Shown piece by piece: positions 53,711 through 63,549 of a DNA stretch of 64,000 nucleotides. The translations under genes were made by a program, and so were the position numbers. Location of the stretch: contig NC_012704.1 in the NCBI RefSeq assembly GCF_000023145.1, forward strand, positions 1,550,001 through 1,614,000. Direction: 5' to 3'. The stretch's first letter is position 1. Each line of letters begins with the position of its first letter. The stretch comes from Corynebacterium kroppenstedtii DSM 44385. GTDB taxonomy: Bacteria > Actinomycetota > Actinomycetes > Mycobacteriales > Mycobacteriaceae. The notes under the pieces are model-generated. The model made no database searches and had not been told where the DNA came from. It saw nothing but the letters and a program-made list of their open reading frames with translations.

Positions 53711-56338
53711 TCACGGGCAGAACCTCCATGAACAGGTTTGTCCGTTGCTGCGTAGGACGACAATGCCTTCGTCGACAAGCGTGGTGACCGGTGTTCCATT
53801 GGCCAGTTGGGTCGGGCGAAAAGACTGATTACCCGTGCCCGAATGTGACGAGGGCGATGGTGACGTCGGCTTGGTGATGATGAACCACCGTGCAGACGAC
53901 GACTCTGGATCGATCTGTTTTTTATCGCCGACGAATGCGATGGATTCCCTCTCCACGCGGCGTGAAGCGTCGTCGGCAACAAGGTTCCGGGAAGAAAGCT
54001 TCAGTTCACGGGCGCAATCTTTGATTCTTCGCTGGAGGCGTGAGGCCACATCATCAGGGGATGAGGGTGCTTGCTTGTCGACGGTGGCCAGGGCGTAGTG
54101 ACTGTCTGGCCACATCACCACCGAGATGGCGGGCGAAAATGGACATACTGCGGCGGTCCACTGAGCCGGAGGGAATGAAGCGGACCTCACGAGGTGAGTC
54201 ATGGCCCGCAGGTGGTCGAAGGCGTCGCGGGGTGGGCGCAACACGTACTCCGATGCTTGATTGCTCGATCCACCGGCCGTCGGTCCCACTCCCTCGGAGA
54301 ACTCTCCGGATCGGTCGCGCTCCCCCGCAGTCCCACCGCCAGTTGCTGCTAGACACGTCGATATGGCGACCACAACAACTCCGACGCTCCCCAGTGCTTT
54401 GCCCCACCAGCTTGTGATCCGTCGGCTCGTCATCCCCCAGCTCGTCGTCCACGGTTGGAGCCGACGTTGCGCGGAACCGGTTCTCGGCCCAGGGGCCGCG
54501 GAAAACATCCGTCGGATAAAACCACCTGACCACAACGTCGACAAGAAAAAGTAGGAACCGACAACGGCAGTAATAACAATGATTGCTGAACGTGGTGATC
54601 CGACGACCAATTGGGCGGCCTCACACTTGGCTATTGCGTGCCCAACCCAGCGAATCCACCACAAAACCGGTGTGCATGCAGCCATGCCTACCGACGCCAG
54701 CCAAGTGGCTCCGTGGCAGAACGATTCGCTGAGCCATTGAACAATGTCACAGACCGTTCCCGCACGTGCTCCCACGGGATGAGCCACAACGCTGAGCGCA
54801 CACAGAACGAGCGCGATAGTCCCGATAACCGTGACGGGCGCGACAACAAAGCCAACTAAGGAATTAGCCACGATCGACAGAGCAGAAGTCCGGCCAATAA
54901 CGAGCAAGATAATCGGCTGAGTGACCACATCTGCAGCTACGCATACGGCGCATCCGGTGATGACAGCCCGAGCACGTCGCGATACCTCACCGGACTTCCC
55001 GCACGCAGTCAATACACGCACCACCACCTTTTCAAGGGCATCGGACAAAGGTGGCGCAAGACAGATAATGCCGACCGTCGCAGCGCACGATAAAGCAAAT
55101 CCCAAGGACACAGCCATATCCGGGTTCCACACTACGAGACCGATAATCCCCGCACACAAGGCAGGCAACGCTTGCCGACGCCTCCCCGCCATCGTGGCAA
55201 GAAGCCCCACCGTCCCCGCGACAGCCGCCCGCAACACGGACGCGTCCAATCCGATGAGAAGGACAAATCCCACCAATGAGCATCCGGCGCATAGATAACG
55301 AACACGTGGACGCTCGGTGGACACGATCGCGGCAACCACTCCAAGAACGATCGCCACATTCGCCCCGGACACCGCGGACAGGTGGCTCAGGCCAGAGGTG
55401 ACAAAAGCTGCTTTATCGTCATCGGATTGTAACGACGTATCACCAATCACCATCCCCTGAGCCAAACCCTGCAGATCCTCGGGCACATAGCGACGTGAGG
55501 CCTCAAGGAACTCCCGATGGACTGCGGACATCGCATGGCACACCACTTTCCATAGCCGGCCGACACCCCACCCCATCGGCGACGATGGAGGTGCCTGCAC
55601 GACGTGCAACCCCTGGCCTGACCCACTGTGTCCCGCAGATGACAGCGTTATTGGTGCAGTGCCCGGCTGGAAAGCCTCTTTGACCGACACGAGGCCTTCA
55701 AGGCGCTGACCAGGGTTAACTGCGCGAAGCTCAGCCCCGCCTGAGACAAAAATATCCGACGGCATTCCCTTGAAGGACACCGATACGCCATATCGCTCCT
55801 GCCCCGGCGCGAAGGGAGCTTCCGGGAGCCGACGTGAGTAGGACGTCGCGGTGCAGTCCATGGATGGGTCGATGAGCAGATGGCCGCCCTGCTTATGGGC
55901 TAACCAATGGCTCGACGAGCGACGGATGGCATAGAGCGATCTGACCCCTCCGATGATGGCGCCGACAGCCACCGTGAGAAGCTGCAGCACCCATGAGGGA
56001 CGCACACTGCCCGCGATCCCCCCGCCGTAACTAGGTCGACGACGATTCATGTACCAGCGTGCAGAGATCACCGTCGCTGCTGCTAGTGCAGCACACACCG
56101 CCACAGCGGATACAGGGTGACCAAGCCACCAGCCAATAAAGCCCCCATCACCGTGAAAACTGACCGTTTCTGGCGTCCCCCATCTGAACCACACCACGAC
56201 ACCACTCGCTGCCCATACACCGGCAGCGCAGGGCAGTAACCGGCCATCCAGCGGAACTCGTTCTTTTATTCCTTCACGGTTGGAGCGTGAGGAATGGCTG
56301 TCACCCACAACAGACGGGTCGTCAGATCGTGACGGCAT
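53711..56338 (-). CDS. comEC: ComEC/Rec2-type DNA uptake channel protein
   Basis: Inner-membrane protein that passes single-stranded DNA into the cell in competence. 875 residues: an N-terminal membrane pair, a DUF4131-like/OB part (about 110-260), and the Competence domain (about 270-560) with MVIGDTSLQ and GLSHLSAVSGANVAIVLG. The last 250 residues have two more hydrophobic stretches and a polar part, but I do not see the metallo-beta-lactamase metal motif (HxHxDH) that longer ComEC proteins carry. ATG at 56338, overlapping the end of the comEA frame by 17 bases. Intact here, unlike comEA. Confidence 0.88.
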   Translation of the reverse strand: MPSRSDDPSVVGDSHSSRSNREGIKERVPLDGRLLPCAAGVWAASGVVVWFRWGTPETVSFHGDGGFIGWWLGHPVSAVAVCAALAAATVISARWYMNRRRPSYGGGIAGSVRPSWVLQLLTVAVGAIIGGVRSLYAIRRSSSHWLAHKQGGHLLIDPSMDCTATSYSRRLPEAPFAPGQERYGVSVSFKGMPSDIFVSGGAELRAVNPGQRLEGLVSVKEAFQPGTAPITLSSAGHSGSGQGLHVVQAPPSSPMGWGVGRLWKVVCHAMSAVHREFLEASRRYVPEDLQGLAQGMVIGDTSLQSDDDKAAFVTSGLSHLSAVSGANVAIVLGVVAAIVSTERPRVRYLCAGCSLVGFVLLIGLDASVLRAAVAGTVGLLATMAGRRRQALPALCAGIIGLVVWNPDMAVSLGFALSCAATVGIICLAPPLSDALEKVVVRVLTACGKSGEVSRRARAVITGCAVCVAADVVTQPIILLVIGRTSALSIVANSLVGFVVAPVTVIGTIALVLCALSVVAHPVGARAGTVCDIVQWLSESFCHGATWLASVGMAACTPVLWWIRWVGHAIAKCEAAQLVVGSPRSAIIVITAVVGSYFFLSTLWSGGFIRRMFSAAPGPRTGSAQRRLQPWTTSWGMTSRRITSWWGKALGSVGVVVVAISTCLAATGGGTAGERDRSGEFSEGVGPTAGGSSNQASEYVLRPPRDAFDHLRAMTHLVRSASFPPAQWTAAVCPFSPAISVVMWPDSHYALATVDKQAPSSPDDVASRLQRRIKDCARELKLSSRNLVADDASRRVERESIAFVGDKKQIDPESSSARWFIITKPTSPSPSSHSGTGNQSFRPTQLANGTPVTTLVDEGIVVLRSNGQTCSWRFCP

Positions 56339-57370
56339 CGCGCATCGCGGCCAGTTTTGCGGGGCCTATCCCTTTAACTTCCGCCAATTGGTCGATACTC
56401 CGGAACGGCCCGTTCTGCTCGCGGTAGGCAATGATTGCCGACGCCGTTTTGGGCCCCACACCAGGTATGGCGGTCAGCTCAGCCTCACCGGCCGTATTGA
56501 TATTCGTCCCGCCACCCGACTTCGCTGGCGGTCCCTGGCCCGGCGCGGATCCACCACCCGGGCCTCCCGCCGGAGCCCCCGGTTGCGATCCAGCGTTCCC
56601 GGGTGGTTCACCGCCGATAATGGTGCCCTCTTTTCCTTCTTCTCCGACGCATATTTGTTGCCCATCGAGTAGCTTTTGCGCACGATTAAGCCCGTCCCAC
56701 CTGCTACGATCGGTCAACCCACCGGCCGCGTTGATGGCGTCGTCAACGCGGGCTTGGGCGTCCAGAGAGACTAAGCCGGGATGAACGACATTGCAGACGA
56801 CCGCGACCGTAATCGGCTGCGATGCCGCCTCGTGACCGCCATGCGATCCCTCCTGAGCCCCGGCGTCTTTTTATCCGCTGACACACTTCGTGAACCCTGG
56901 TCCGACGATTCTGCTTCGGATTTCTCTCTGGCCTCCCCGCGGTGGGTCTCTGCATCGGCCGACACTACCTGCGCCGCTTTAGACACGGGACGCTGACTAT
57001 TGTCCTCCCCCATCAACGCGAACCCGATCACGGTGGACACCACGAGTACAGCAAGGACCACTATCCCGACGCACGCCCGTGGCGACATCTCCTGGAGAAG
57101 CCGGATACCGCGCCGGGCATGTCCATCACGGGAGAAATCATAAAGGGCAACGTTGCTGTCACCCTCGGCGCGTTCGGCATCGAACATCCTGATTCGATCG
57201 CGACCTAGGCTGTTCCCCGGACTCTGCGGGGCAGGTAAAGGCGAGGTGTTCTGTGGTCTCGACCGTGGCACGAACTCGCCAGGAAGATAGCCATCCGGAC
57301 TACGCTCAAGCACATCGGTCTCATTGGCGACGTCCGCCCGCATCATCCCCACACTGCCCCTGCTACTCAT
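56322..57370 (-). pseudogene. comEA: comEA, split by a one-base frameshift
   Basis: DNA-binding competence protein in two frames. The upstream frame (57370-56771) encodes a cytoplasmic stretch, one membrane helix (CVGIVVLAVLVVSTVIGFAL) and an exported linker. It then runs at SADKK into a nonsense tail. The rest is in the next frame: an SLBB-like part (TVAVVCNVVHPGLVSLDAQ), a Gly/Pro linker and a helix-hairpin-helix domain (INTAGEAELTAIPGVGPKTA), ending at 56322. The frames join if the A5 tract at 56868-56872 had six A. Joined, the protein is about 349 residues with all ComEA parts. Options: true mutation, assembly error, phase variation, or slippage at the A tract. Both halves otherwise look under normal coding constraint. 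Confidence 0.85.
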
Positions 57371-57434
57371 GAGCCGGAGAGTAGAGAACTCGGCCCATCA
57401 TCGTTGGGTACATCAGCCATCAGGACGGCCATGT

Positions 57435-57458
57435 TGTGGATAAACAAAGTTATCCACA
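57435..57458. promoter_or_regulatory. Two inverted consensus DnaA boxes
   Basis: TGTGGATAA (57435-57443), spacer ACAAAG, TTATCCACA (57450-57458). Both arms are perfect matches to the consensus DnaA box TTATCCACA, head to head. They lie in the 141-base gap between degV and comEA, 65 bases from the comEA start. As RNA the pair could also form a nine-pair hairpin, without a T tract. Confidence 0.75.
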
Positions 57459-57511
57459 GATATGGACAGTGCCCGCTATTGCCCCGCTAGCCCAGATTGC
57501 AGCAGTGCCCA

Positions 57512-58456
57512 CTACGACTCAGCAGCGTCGCGCGTATTGATCACCGAGACCGCAATCGCGCCGGCACCGGTATGCACCGCCAAAGCCGGGGAGAGTTCAG
57601 TCTGCGTCAGCACCACGTCCGCAGGCGGGGGCTCTTCTATCCCCCATCGTTTACCCAGGTCAAGGAACGCATTATCCGCTTCCAACGCCTTCTTCAGCCC
57701 CGCGCCAACAAGGCGTGCACGGTCATCGGCACCCGAGTGATGAATGCAGATACGCACCGGTTCCAGATCAGCATCCGAACTGCGGGAAACAGTCGAGCCA
57801 GCGTCCGCACCGGAATCCCCACTGGAGTCATCCTCATCGTCGGCACTGGTGGTCACGGTTGCAGCATCAACCACCATGTTGACAAGTCGCGTAAAGGCTT
57901 TCGCTTGCGTCCGCGTCCGGGCAACAACACCAAAACTGCCATCGTGCAGGGAAAACAGCGACTTCACGGGCAGCGCAGATGACATCAACGATGACATCGT
58001 GCTCATCCGCCCCGAACGTCGCAAACCGTCGGTACGCTCAAGGTAGAGGAACAATTGCGAATGGCCAGTGATCATCGACGCACGTCTCGCGCATTCCTCC
58101 AGGTCCTCACCATCCTTCGCCGCACGAGCAGCGGCCATGGCAGCTTCCCCCACCGGCATCCCGATCGAATCGGTTTCAATAACGCGGACTTTTCCTTCAA
58201 ACACCGCGGAGGCTGCCACCGCCGCTGACCAGGTACTACTGAGCTTTTGTCCAAGATGAACAGCGACAACACCGTCGTCATCAGACCGTTCCATCTCCCG
58301 GCCATAAGCTGCGGCTAGTTCCAACGCCGTCAGTCCCGACGTCGAACTCGCGTCGTCGGAAGACACGACGTGCAGCGGGAGGACGGTAATCCCCCATTCC
58401 CGCGCGCTCTCGACGGGCAAGCACGATGAGGAATCAGTGACGACGCGGACAGTCAC
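57512..58456 (-). CDS. DegV family fatty-acid-binding protein
   Basis: A 314-residue DegV protein, a family that binds a fatty acid; some members present it to fatty-acid kinase. Opening VRVVTDSSSCLP has the TDSSS motif, followed by ITVLPLHVV and, in the second domain, GRMSTMSSLM and LKSLFSLHDG-like VKSLFSLHDGSFGVVAR. An Asp/Ser-rich loop (about 205-230) is an insertion. The GTG start overlaps the stop of the upstream phosphatase gene as GTGA. Lies between the phosphatase gene and comEA, the order conserved in actinobacteria. Confidence 0.9.
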   Translation of the reverse strand: MTVRVVTDSSSCLPVESAREWGITVLPLHVVSSDDASSTSGLTALELAAAYGREMERSDDDGVVAVHLGQKLSSTWSAAVAASAVFEGKVRVIETDSIGMPVGEAAMAAARAAKDGEDLEECARRASMITGHSQLFLYLERTDGLRRSGRMSTMSSLMSSALPVKSLFSLHDGSFGVVARTRTQAKAFTRLVNMVVDAATVTTSADDEDDSSGDSGADAGSTVSRSSDADLEPVRICIHHSGADDRARLVGAGLKKALEADNAFLDLGKRWGIEEPPPADVVLTQTELSPALAVHTGAGAIAVSVINTRDAAES

Positions 58457-59253
58457 TGCAGCCCCTCGATCGACGTCCTGGTATAGGTCACGCCGACGCC
58501 CTCACTACCTGGTTGAGCAGGCGCAAAGGGAATACCCAGCGCGGACGCATTCCAGGCGTCCAGATGCCACTGCGCATCGTCGATAGTCGATTCAGAGAAC
58601 GTCGCCACCGGGGTCGTATCCAACGCTGGATCCGCCGGTCGGTCACCGGAATTGTCGACGGTCGAGTGGTCGTAGTGGAAACGTGGGCGCGCCGTCAGCT
58701 GAGCCCAACTCGTATTCCCCAACCCCGAAAATGACGAGTAGTTGTCCGTCGGCAATCCCAATAATGAGCAGGTCAAGCCGGCGATCGTTCCTCCGTGGGC
58801 CACGCACACGACCGTGCCGCCTTCCCACTCGGGGAACGAGTGCATGAGCTCATCAACAAGGCTGCGGGCACGGGCAGCGACCTCAAGACGGGTCTCACCA
58901 CCCGGCGGGGCCCAATGAGGGTTATGCCGCCACATCGCGCGCTGACCAGGGTGAGCAGCATCAATCTCCTCATGCGAACGGGCCTGCCACGCCCCCAAAT
59001 GGGTCTCACGCAAGCGCTCATCGAGCACGGGGGTGAGCCCATGAGGGGCCGCAATCAGCCCTGCAGTTTCCGCTGCTCGCGACAGGTCAGAGGTCACCAC
59101 TCGTCGGATATCCCACCGACTGAGTTCGCCAGCCGTCCGCTGGGCTTGCTGTCGCCCCAGATCGCTGAGGTGCGTATCCATCTGGCCCTGCATGCGGCCA
59201 GTGGCGTTGTAATCCGTCTGGCCGTGTCGAAGAAGAATAAGGCGGCGAGCCAT
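58453..59253 (-). CDS. Histidine phosphatase, probable glucosyl-3-phosphoglycerate phosphatase (GpgP-like)
   Basis: Phosphoglycerate mutase-like phosphatase. The catalytic motif is LLRHGQTDYNATGRMQGQMD (His10 region), with VTSDLSRAAETA, LRETHLGAWQ and VCVAHGGTIAG (second His). 266 residues; the last 60 are a tail beyond the core. In mycobacteria the gene between rsfS and degV (Rv2419c) is the phosphatase GpgP of methylglucose lipopolysaccharide synthesis, so this ortholog by position may share that role; corynebacterial evidence is not known to me. ATG at 59253, 9 bases after rsfS. Confidence 0.82.
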   Translation of the reverse strand: MARRLILLRHGQTDYNATGRMQGQMDTHLSDLGRQQAQRTAGELSRWDIRRVVTSDLSRAAETAGLIAAPHGLTPVLDERLRETHLGAWQARSHEEIDAAHPGQRAMWRHNPHWAPPGGETRLEVAARARSLVDELMHSFPEWEGGTVVCVAHGGTIAGLTCSLLGLPTDNYSSFSGLGNTSWAQLTARPRFHYDHSTVDNSGDRPADPALDTTPVATFSESTIDDAQWHLDAWNASALGIPFAPAQPGSEGVGVTYTRTSIEGLQ

Positions 59254-59262
59254 CGGTACTAC

Positions 59263-59730
59263 CTAGATTTCGTCCGCGTCGGGTTCACGGCCGGCCAGTG
59301 GTATGTCATCAATCACATCGGCCCGGTGCGCCGCGTCGCTGGTATCAGAGAACCCACCGCGCTGGGATGGTTCGATGCCTTCGATCTCGATCACGGGGCA
59401 GTCTTTCCACAGGCTATCGAGCCCATAAAAATCGCGCTCCGGCTCGCGCTGGACATGTACCACAATGTCGTTGTAATCCAACAGCACCCAGCGCGCTTCA
59501 CGGCTGCCCTCGCGTCGGACCGGCTTGTGGCCCGCTTCGGCGAGTTTGTCTTCGATTTCGTCGGCAATAGACATGACATGGCGTTCGTTATCGCCACTAC
59601 ATACGACGAAACAGTCGGTGATCACCAGCTGGCCTGACACGTCCAAGACAACGATGTCCGACGCTATTTTGTCCGATGCGGCACGTGCGGCAATCTGCGC
59701 CATGCTCACTGATTCTTCTGATGCAGCCAT
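59263..59730 (-). CDS. rsfS: Ribosomal silencing factor RsfS
   Basis: Binds L14 of the 50S subunit and blocks subunit joining under starvation. 155 residues with the family block VITDCFVVCSGDNERHVMSIADEIEDKL (parts: DCFVVCSGDNERHV) and REGSREARWVLLDYNDIVVHV (part: WVLLDYNDIVVHV). A 45-residue polar C-terminal tail is extra. AAGGA before the ATG, preceded by an exact 12-base tandem duplication (59738-59761). Lies between nadD and the phosphatase gene, as in all actinobacteria I know. Confidence 0.94.
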   Translation of the reverse strand: MAASEESVSMAQIAARAASDKIASDIVVLDVSGQLVITDCFVVCSGDNERHVMSIADEIEDKLAEAGHKPVRREGSREARWVLLDYNDIVVHVQREPERDFYGLDSLWKDCPVIEIEGIEPSQRGGFSDTSDAAHRADVIDDIPLAGREPDADEI

Positions 59731-59737
59731 AAAATCC

Positions 59738-59761
59738 TTCGTTATTGTTTTCGTTATTGTT
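59738..59761. repeat. 12-base tandem duplication in the rsfS leader
   Basis: TTCGTTATTGTT occurs twice without a gap (59738-59749, 59750-59761), 7 bases upstream of the rsfS start on the leftward strand, where it reads as an A-rich AACAATAACGAA pair immediately before the ribosome binding site. Confidence 0.9.
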
Positions 59762-59827
59762 GTTCAGTCTTGTCGGCGGGGAAGCAAAGTCTCATTGTGA
59801 CACGGGACCCCGCTTACCGCCTAAGGC

Positions 59828-60463
59828 CTACCACATACTCGACGCCCCGACTTGTCCCGAGGGCAGGTACAGCTTTTCCTTCGCAATGTATTGCACCACA
59901 CCATCGGGCACGAGATACCAAATAGGCCGATTCGCCCTTGCACGCGCGCGAATATTCGTCGACGAAATCGCCATAGCCGGCACCTCCACCATCGTGACAC
60001 TATCCCCCAACGGGCCTAGCTCGGTTTTCTCCAACGAATACCCGGGCCGCGTGACGGCGACGAACGTCGCCAATGACATCATCTCGGTGCAATCGCGCCA
60101 CGTTGCCATCCTCGCCACAGCGTCGGCACCGGTGATGAAGAACAATTCGGCGTGTGGGTATCGCTCGTGCAAATCATGGAGCGTATCGACGGTATATGTG
60201 GGGCCGCCGCGGTCGATATCCACCCTCGACACACTAAACCGAGGATTCGACGCCGTCGCAATCGTGGTCATGAGATAGCGGTCTTCGGCCGGCGTCACGG
60301 TGCGGTTCTTCTTCTGCCACGGCTGCCCCGTCGGAACGAACAGTACGCGATCCAAAGAAAAAAGATCCGCGACCTCGGAGGCGGCCACCAAGTGCCCATG
60401 ATGAATGGGATCAAAGGTGCCGCCCATAATTCCAAGGCGCGGATAGTTCGTTGACGTCTGCAT
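59828..60463 (-). CDS. nadD: Nicotinate-nucleotide adenylyltransferase
   Basis: NAD biosynthesis enzyme that joins nicotinate mononucleotide and ATP. Nucleotidyltransferase motifs: [16 protein letters not shown] near the N-terminus and the C-terminal [10 protein letters not shown] (ISSTxIR). [11 protein letters not shown] and [10 protein letters not shown] fit NadD. 211 residues. The ATG at 60463 is preceded by an in-frame GTG; no ribosome binding site. Starts 13 bases after proA, so probably read from the proBA transcript. Confidence 0.95.
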   Translation of the reverse strand: MQTSTNYPRLGIMGGTFDPIHHGHLVAASEVADLFSLDRVLFVPTGQPWQKKNRTVTPAEDRYLMTTIATASNPRFSVSRVDIDRGGPTYTVDTLHDLHERYPHAELFFITGADAVARMATWRDCTEMMSLATFVAVTRPGYSLEKTELGPLGDSVTMVEVPAMAISSTNIRARARANRPIWYLVPDGVVQYIAKEKLYLPSGQVGASSMW

Positions 60464-60476
60464 CACAGAATAAACT

Positions 60477-61808
60477 CTACGGGCGAGTGTGTCCCTCTCC
60501 GTAAATGACCCACTTCGTGGAGGTCAATTCCGGCAACCCCATGGGGCCACGCGCGTGCAGTTTCTGCGTCGAAATGCCGATTTCTGCACCGAAGCCGAAC
60601 TGCTCACCATCGGTGTACGCCGTCGATGCGTTGACGTACACAGCCGCGGCGTCCACAGCAGCTTCAAATTCCTTCGCCGCCGACCAGTCCTGTGTGGCAA
60701 TAGCCTCCGAGTGGCTCGTCGAATAGGTGCGGATCCAGTCAACGGCGTCCTGCTCGTCGGGAACAATCGCTGCGGCGATATCCATGGACAAGTACTCCGA
60801 CGTCCAGTCCTTCTCCTCGGCTTCCACCACATTGTCGACGCCCAGGTCACGCAGTTCCTGACGTCCGTGGATGGTCACGCCCGCGTCCTGGAGGGCCTTG
60901 AGCACAGCGACTTTGTCCTCATCGGGCAGGCGCCCGTCGAGAAGAGCCGTTTCGGTCGCGTTGCACACAGAGCAGCGTCGGGTCTTGCCATTGATCACCA
61001 TCGCGATGGCGTCGGCAAGGTCGGCGTCTTTGTGCACGTAGAAGTGGCAATTTCCGGTGCCCGTTTCGATTGTTGGCACCGTTGCGCCGGTGACGACGGC
61101 GTTGATCAGGCCGGCACCGCCGCGGGGGATCACGATGTCCACCAGGCCACGAGCCGTAATCAGATCCTGGACGCTGTCGTGCGTGGTGCAGGGCAAAAGC
61201 TGCACGGCGTCCTCGGGCACGTCCTGGTCCGCGCAGGCCTGCCGGAGTACATCGACCAGCGCGCTATTGGAATGAACGGCGGACTTTGATCCGCGAAGCA
61301 GCGCAACATTCCCCGACTTCAGCGCCAAGCCGAAGGCATCAACTGTCACGTTCGGACGGGCCTCATAAACCATGCCCATCACGCCGAGCGGGACGCGCAC
61401 CTGCTTGAGCTCCAAACCATTCGGCAAGGTCGAGCCGCGAACGATATCGCCCACGGGGTCGGGCAGCGCAGCCACCTGGCGCAGGCCATCGGCGATTCCC
61501 TCGATGCGATCCTCGTCGAGAACCAGACGGTCGATGAGGGCCTCGGACATCCCCCGCTCACGGCCAGCTGCAACATCTTTGTCATTCGCCTCAATAATTG
61601 CCGACGCTGACTTCACTAATGCATCAGCGGCGTGATGGAGCAGCTCATTCTTTTGAACAGTTGTTAAACGAAGCGTTTGGGCAACGTCATGCGCACGCTG
61701 AGCCTTATCGAGGACCTCAGCGCGCTCCTGTGCGCGCTCGTCTTCGAGCTTTGTGTTCTGGTCGGTCGTCTTGGGGTCGGTCTGGGGATTCTGGCTAGGT
61801 GTTGTCAT
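60477..61808 (-). CDS. proA: Gamma-glutamyl phosphate reductase
   Basis: Second enzyme of proline synthesis; reduces glutamyl phosphate with NADPH to glutamate semialdehyde. Aldehyde dehydrogenase fold with catalytic Cys in [15 protein letters not shown]. Also [28 protein letters not shown] and [15 protein letters not shown]-terminal [20 protein letters not shown] is classical. I chose ATG 61808 (AAAGG upstream) over 61835; 443 residues, the first 30 being a polar extension. Follows proB across a hairpin-containing gap. Confidence 0.95.
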   Translation of the reverse strand: MTTPSQNPQTDPKTTDQNTKLEDERAQERAEVLDKAQRAHDVAQTLRLTTVQKNELLHHAADALVKSASAIIEANDKDVAAGRERGMSEALIDRLVLDEDRIEGIADGLRQVAALPDPVGDIVRGSTLPNGLELKQVRVPLGVMGMVYEARPNVTVDAFGLALKSGNVALLRGSKSAVHSNSALVDVLRQACADQDVPEDAVQLLPCTTHDSVQDLITARGLVDIVIPRGGAGLINAVVTGATVPTIETGTGNCHFYVHKDADLADAIAMVINGKTRRCSVCNATETALLDGRLPDEDKVAVLKALQDAGVTIHGRQELRDLGVDNVVEAEEKDWTSEYLSMDIAAAIVPDEQDAVDWIRTYSTSHSEAIATQDWSAAKEFEAAVDAAAVYVNASTAYTDGEQFGFGAEIGISTQKLHARGPMGLPELTSTKWVIYGEGHTRP

Positions 61809-61834
61809 GAAGCCTTTCCTCATTGTGGTTGTCA

Positions 61835-61876
61835 ATCACGGCGCAGTAATCAACGTGTATCAATCGCCGCCGTGAT
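61835..61876. promoter_or_regulatory. Inverted repeat between proB and proA
   Basis: ATCACGGCG (61835-61843) and CGCCGTGAT (61868-61876), a perfect nine-base inverted repeat with a 24-base spacer. It lies in the proB-proA gap on the transcript upstream of proA. No T tract; possible attenuator, processing site or operator. Confidence 0.5.
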
Positions 61877-61908
61877 GTCCTCACGATGCTTTTAACCTAC
61901 TGCCCCAC

Positions 61909-63315
61909 CTAGGCGCGGGAAGCGAAATTCGACAAATAATCGCGGTGTACCACGGGACGGTGGAGGTATTCGGGCAGCTCCTCCGAGGAACGCCCAATCA
62001 TGTCCGCCAATGTCGAGGAGTCGTAATTAACCTCGCCACGGCCAATGACCTGCCCCTTCGGGCCCACAATATCGACGATGTCACCCGCGGTGAAGTCCCC
62101 ATCGGCACGACGAATACCAACAGCAAGAAGCGACGAGTGCTTTTCCGTCACGGCTTTCATCGCGCCGGCATCAAGGCGCAACGTGCCGCTGGCGTCGGCG
62201 GCATACAGCGCCCAGAATTTCCATGCTGACAAGCGCTCTTCGCGTGGCCAGAACGCCGTTCCGACGTCCGCATCATTCAGCGCCGGGCCGATGTTAGCCG
62301 TGGAGGTTAACAGCACCGGAACGCCAGCGCGCGAGGCCAACCGAGCAGCCGAAAGCTTTGAGGCCATGCCACCTGTCCCCAGTTTGCCGCCATCACCGGC
62401 GGCGACTTCCTTCAAATCGTTGCCGCTCTTGACCTCAGGGACAAAGCGCGCCCCCGGCGAGGACGGGTTGCGGTCGTACAAACCATCCACATCGGACAGC
62501 AACACCAACGCATCCGCAGAGACCAGGTGTGCGACCAGCGCGGCCAGGCGGTCGTTGTCGCCGAAGCGCATTTCCGAGGTCGCCACTGCATCGTTCTCGT
62601 TAACAATGGGAACGACGTGCATCCGGCGAAGGCGATCAATCGTGCGCTGTGCGTTGCGAGCACGGTCACGACGCCCCGCGTCGGACTGTGTTAACAAAAC
62701 CTGAGCGATGGGCCTGCCGTAGCGGGCGAACGTCCGCCCCCACTCTTGCGCCAACAGCACCTGGCCGACGGCGGCAGCTGCCTGTTTCGTCGCTAAGTCG
62801 GTGGGTTTCGTCGGCAAGTTCAGTGGTTTCATGCCGCAGGCCACCGCGCCCGATGACACAACAATCACGTCACTGCCACGGGCCATGCGAGCCTCGAGCG
62901 CATCGCAAATGCGGTCCATGGCCTCCGGGTACACGGCCCCGTTGTAATCCGTCAACGAGGAGGACCCAATCTTGACGACGATTTTCTTAGCGTCGGCGAT
63001 ACGCTCACGAACGGTGGATTCGTGGCCAGCGGCACGATCATCTATGCCCTGGTCGGGGTCCGGGAATTGGAATTCTTTGGCTGGAACAACCGGGCCTGGC
63101 ATATGTACGTGCACATCGTCACGCATGGGTACTCCCTCAGGGGCAGGTGCGTCTGACTGGAAGTTCGAAGGGAGTTCGGCGCCGGGCTGGTGACCCGACA
63201 CTTCCTGGTCAGACGGTTGTGGATGGTCGGGTGCGACGTCGCTATCGGCGTTCGTGTGATCTGTCGGGTGATTAGTCGTTTGTTCAGGGGTCAGTGTCTG
63301 GGTAGAAGAAGGCAT
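61909..63315 (-). CDS. proB: Glutamate 5-kinase with long N-terminal extension
   Basis: First enzyme of proline synthesis; feedback-regulated by proline. The kinase domain begins about residue 110 with [14 protein letters not shown], then [47 protein letters not shown] and [15 protein letters not shown]. The PUA domain (about 390-460) is present. 468 residues from ATG 63315 against about 370 usual: the first 108 are disordered (P, Q, D, H, T). An internal ATG at 63126 has a far better ribosome binding site (GAGGGAG) and would give 405 residues; it may be the real start. Part of obg - proB - proA. Confidence 0.92.
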   Translation of the reverse strand: MPSSTQTLTPEQTTNHPTDHTNADSDVAPDHPQPSDQEVSGHQPGAELPSNFQSDAPAPEGVPMRDDVHVHMPGPVVPAKEFQFPDPDQGIDDRAAGHESTVRERIADAKKIVVKIGSSSLTDYNGAVYPEAMDRICDALEARMARGSDVIVVSSGAVACGMKPLNLPTKPTDLATKQAAAAVGQVLLAQEWGRTFARYGRPIAQVLLTQSDAGRRDRARNAQRTIDRLRRMHVVPIVNENDAVATSEMRFGDNDRLAALVAHLVSADALVLLSDVDGLYDRNPSSPGARFVPEVKSGNDLKEVAAGDGGKLGTGGMASKLSAARLASRAGVPVLLTSTANIGPALNDADVGTAFWPREERLSAWKFWALYAADASGTLRLDAGAMKAVTEKHSSLLAVGIRRADGDFTAGDIVDIVGPKGQVIGRGEVNYDSSTLADMIGRSSEELPEYLHRPVVHRDYLSNFASRA

Positions 63316-63549
63316 CGATCCTGATACATCAGATTGAGAACAGAAAAGTGATGAAGAGATGAGGGCATACGTCCTCTGCCGCTCATCAAGCACGCTATCC
63401 AGTATTAGCAAGAAAAGGAGGAACTGTCATATTCCATCCGACCGTTTTCGACGGTCTGCAGTGTCTTTTTCCTTGCATTTTGGCGGAAGATGTTGAGCGC
63501 GTCACAGCGCGCGCGGATCGGCCAATTCCCTTCCTCTACTCTTCGGTGT

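Noticed and set aside
60489..61289. 266-residue rightward frame
   Set aside because: Antisense to proA, which has full family motifs.
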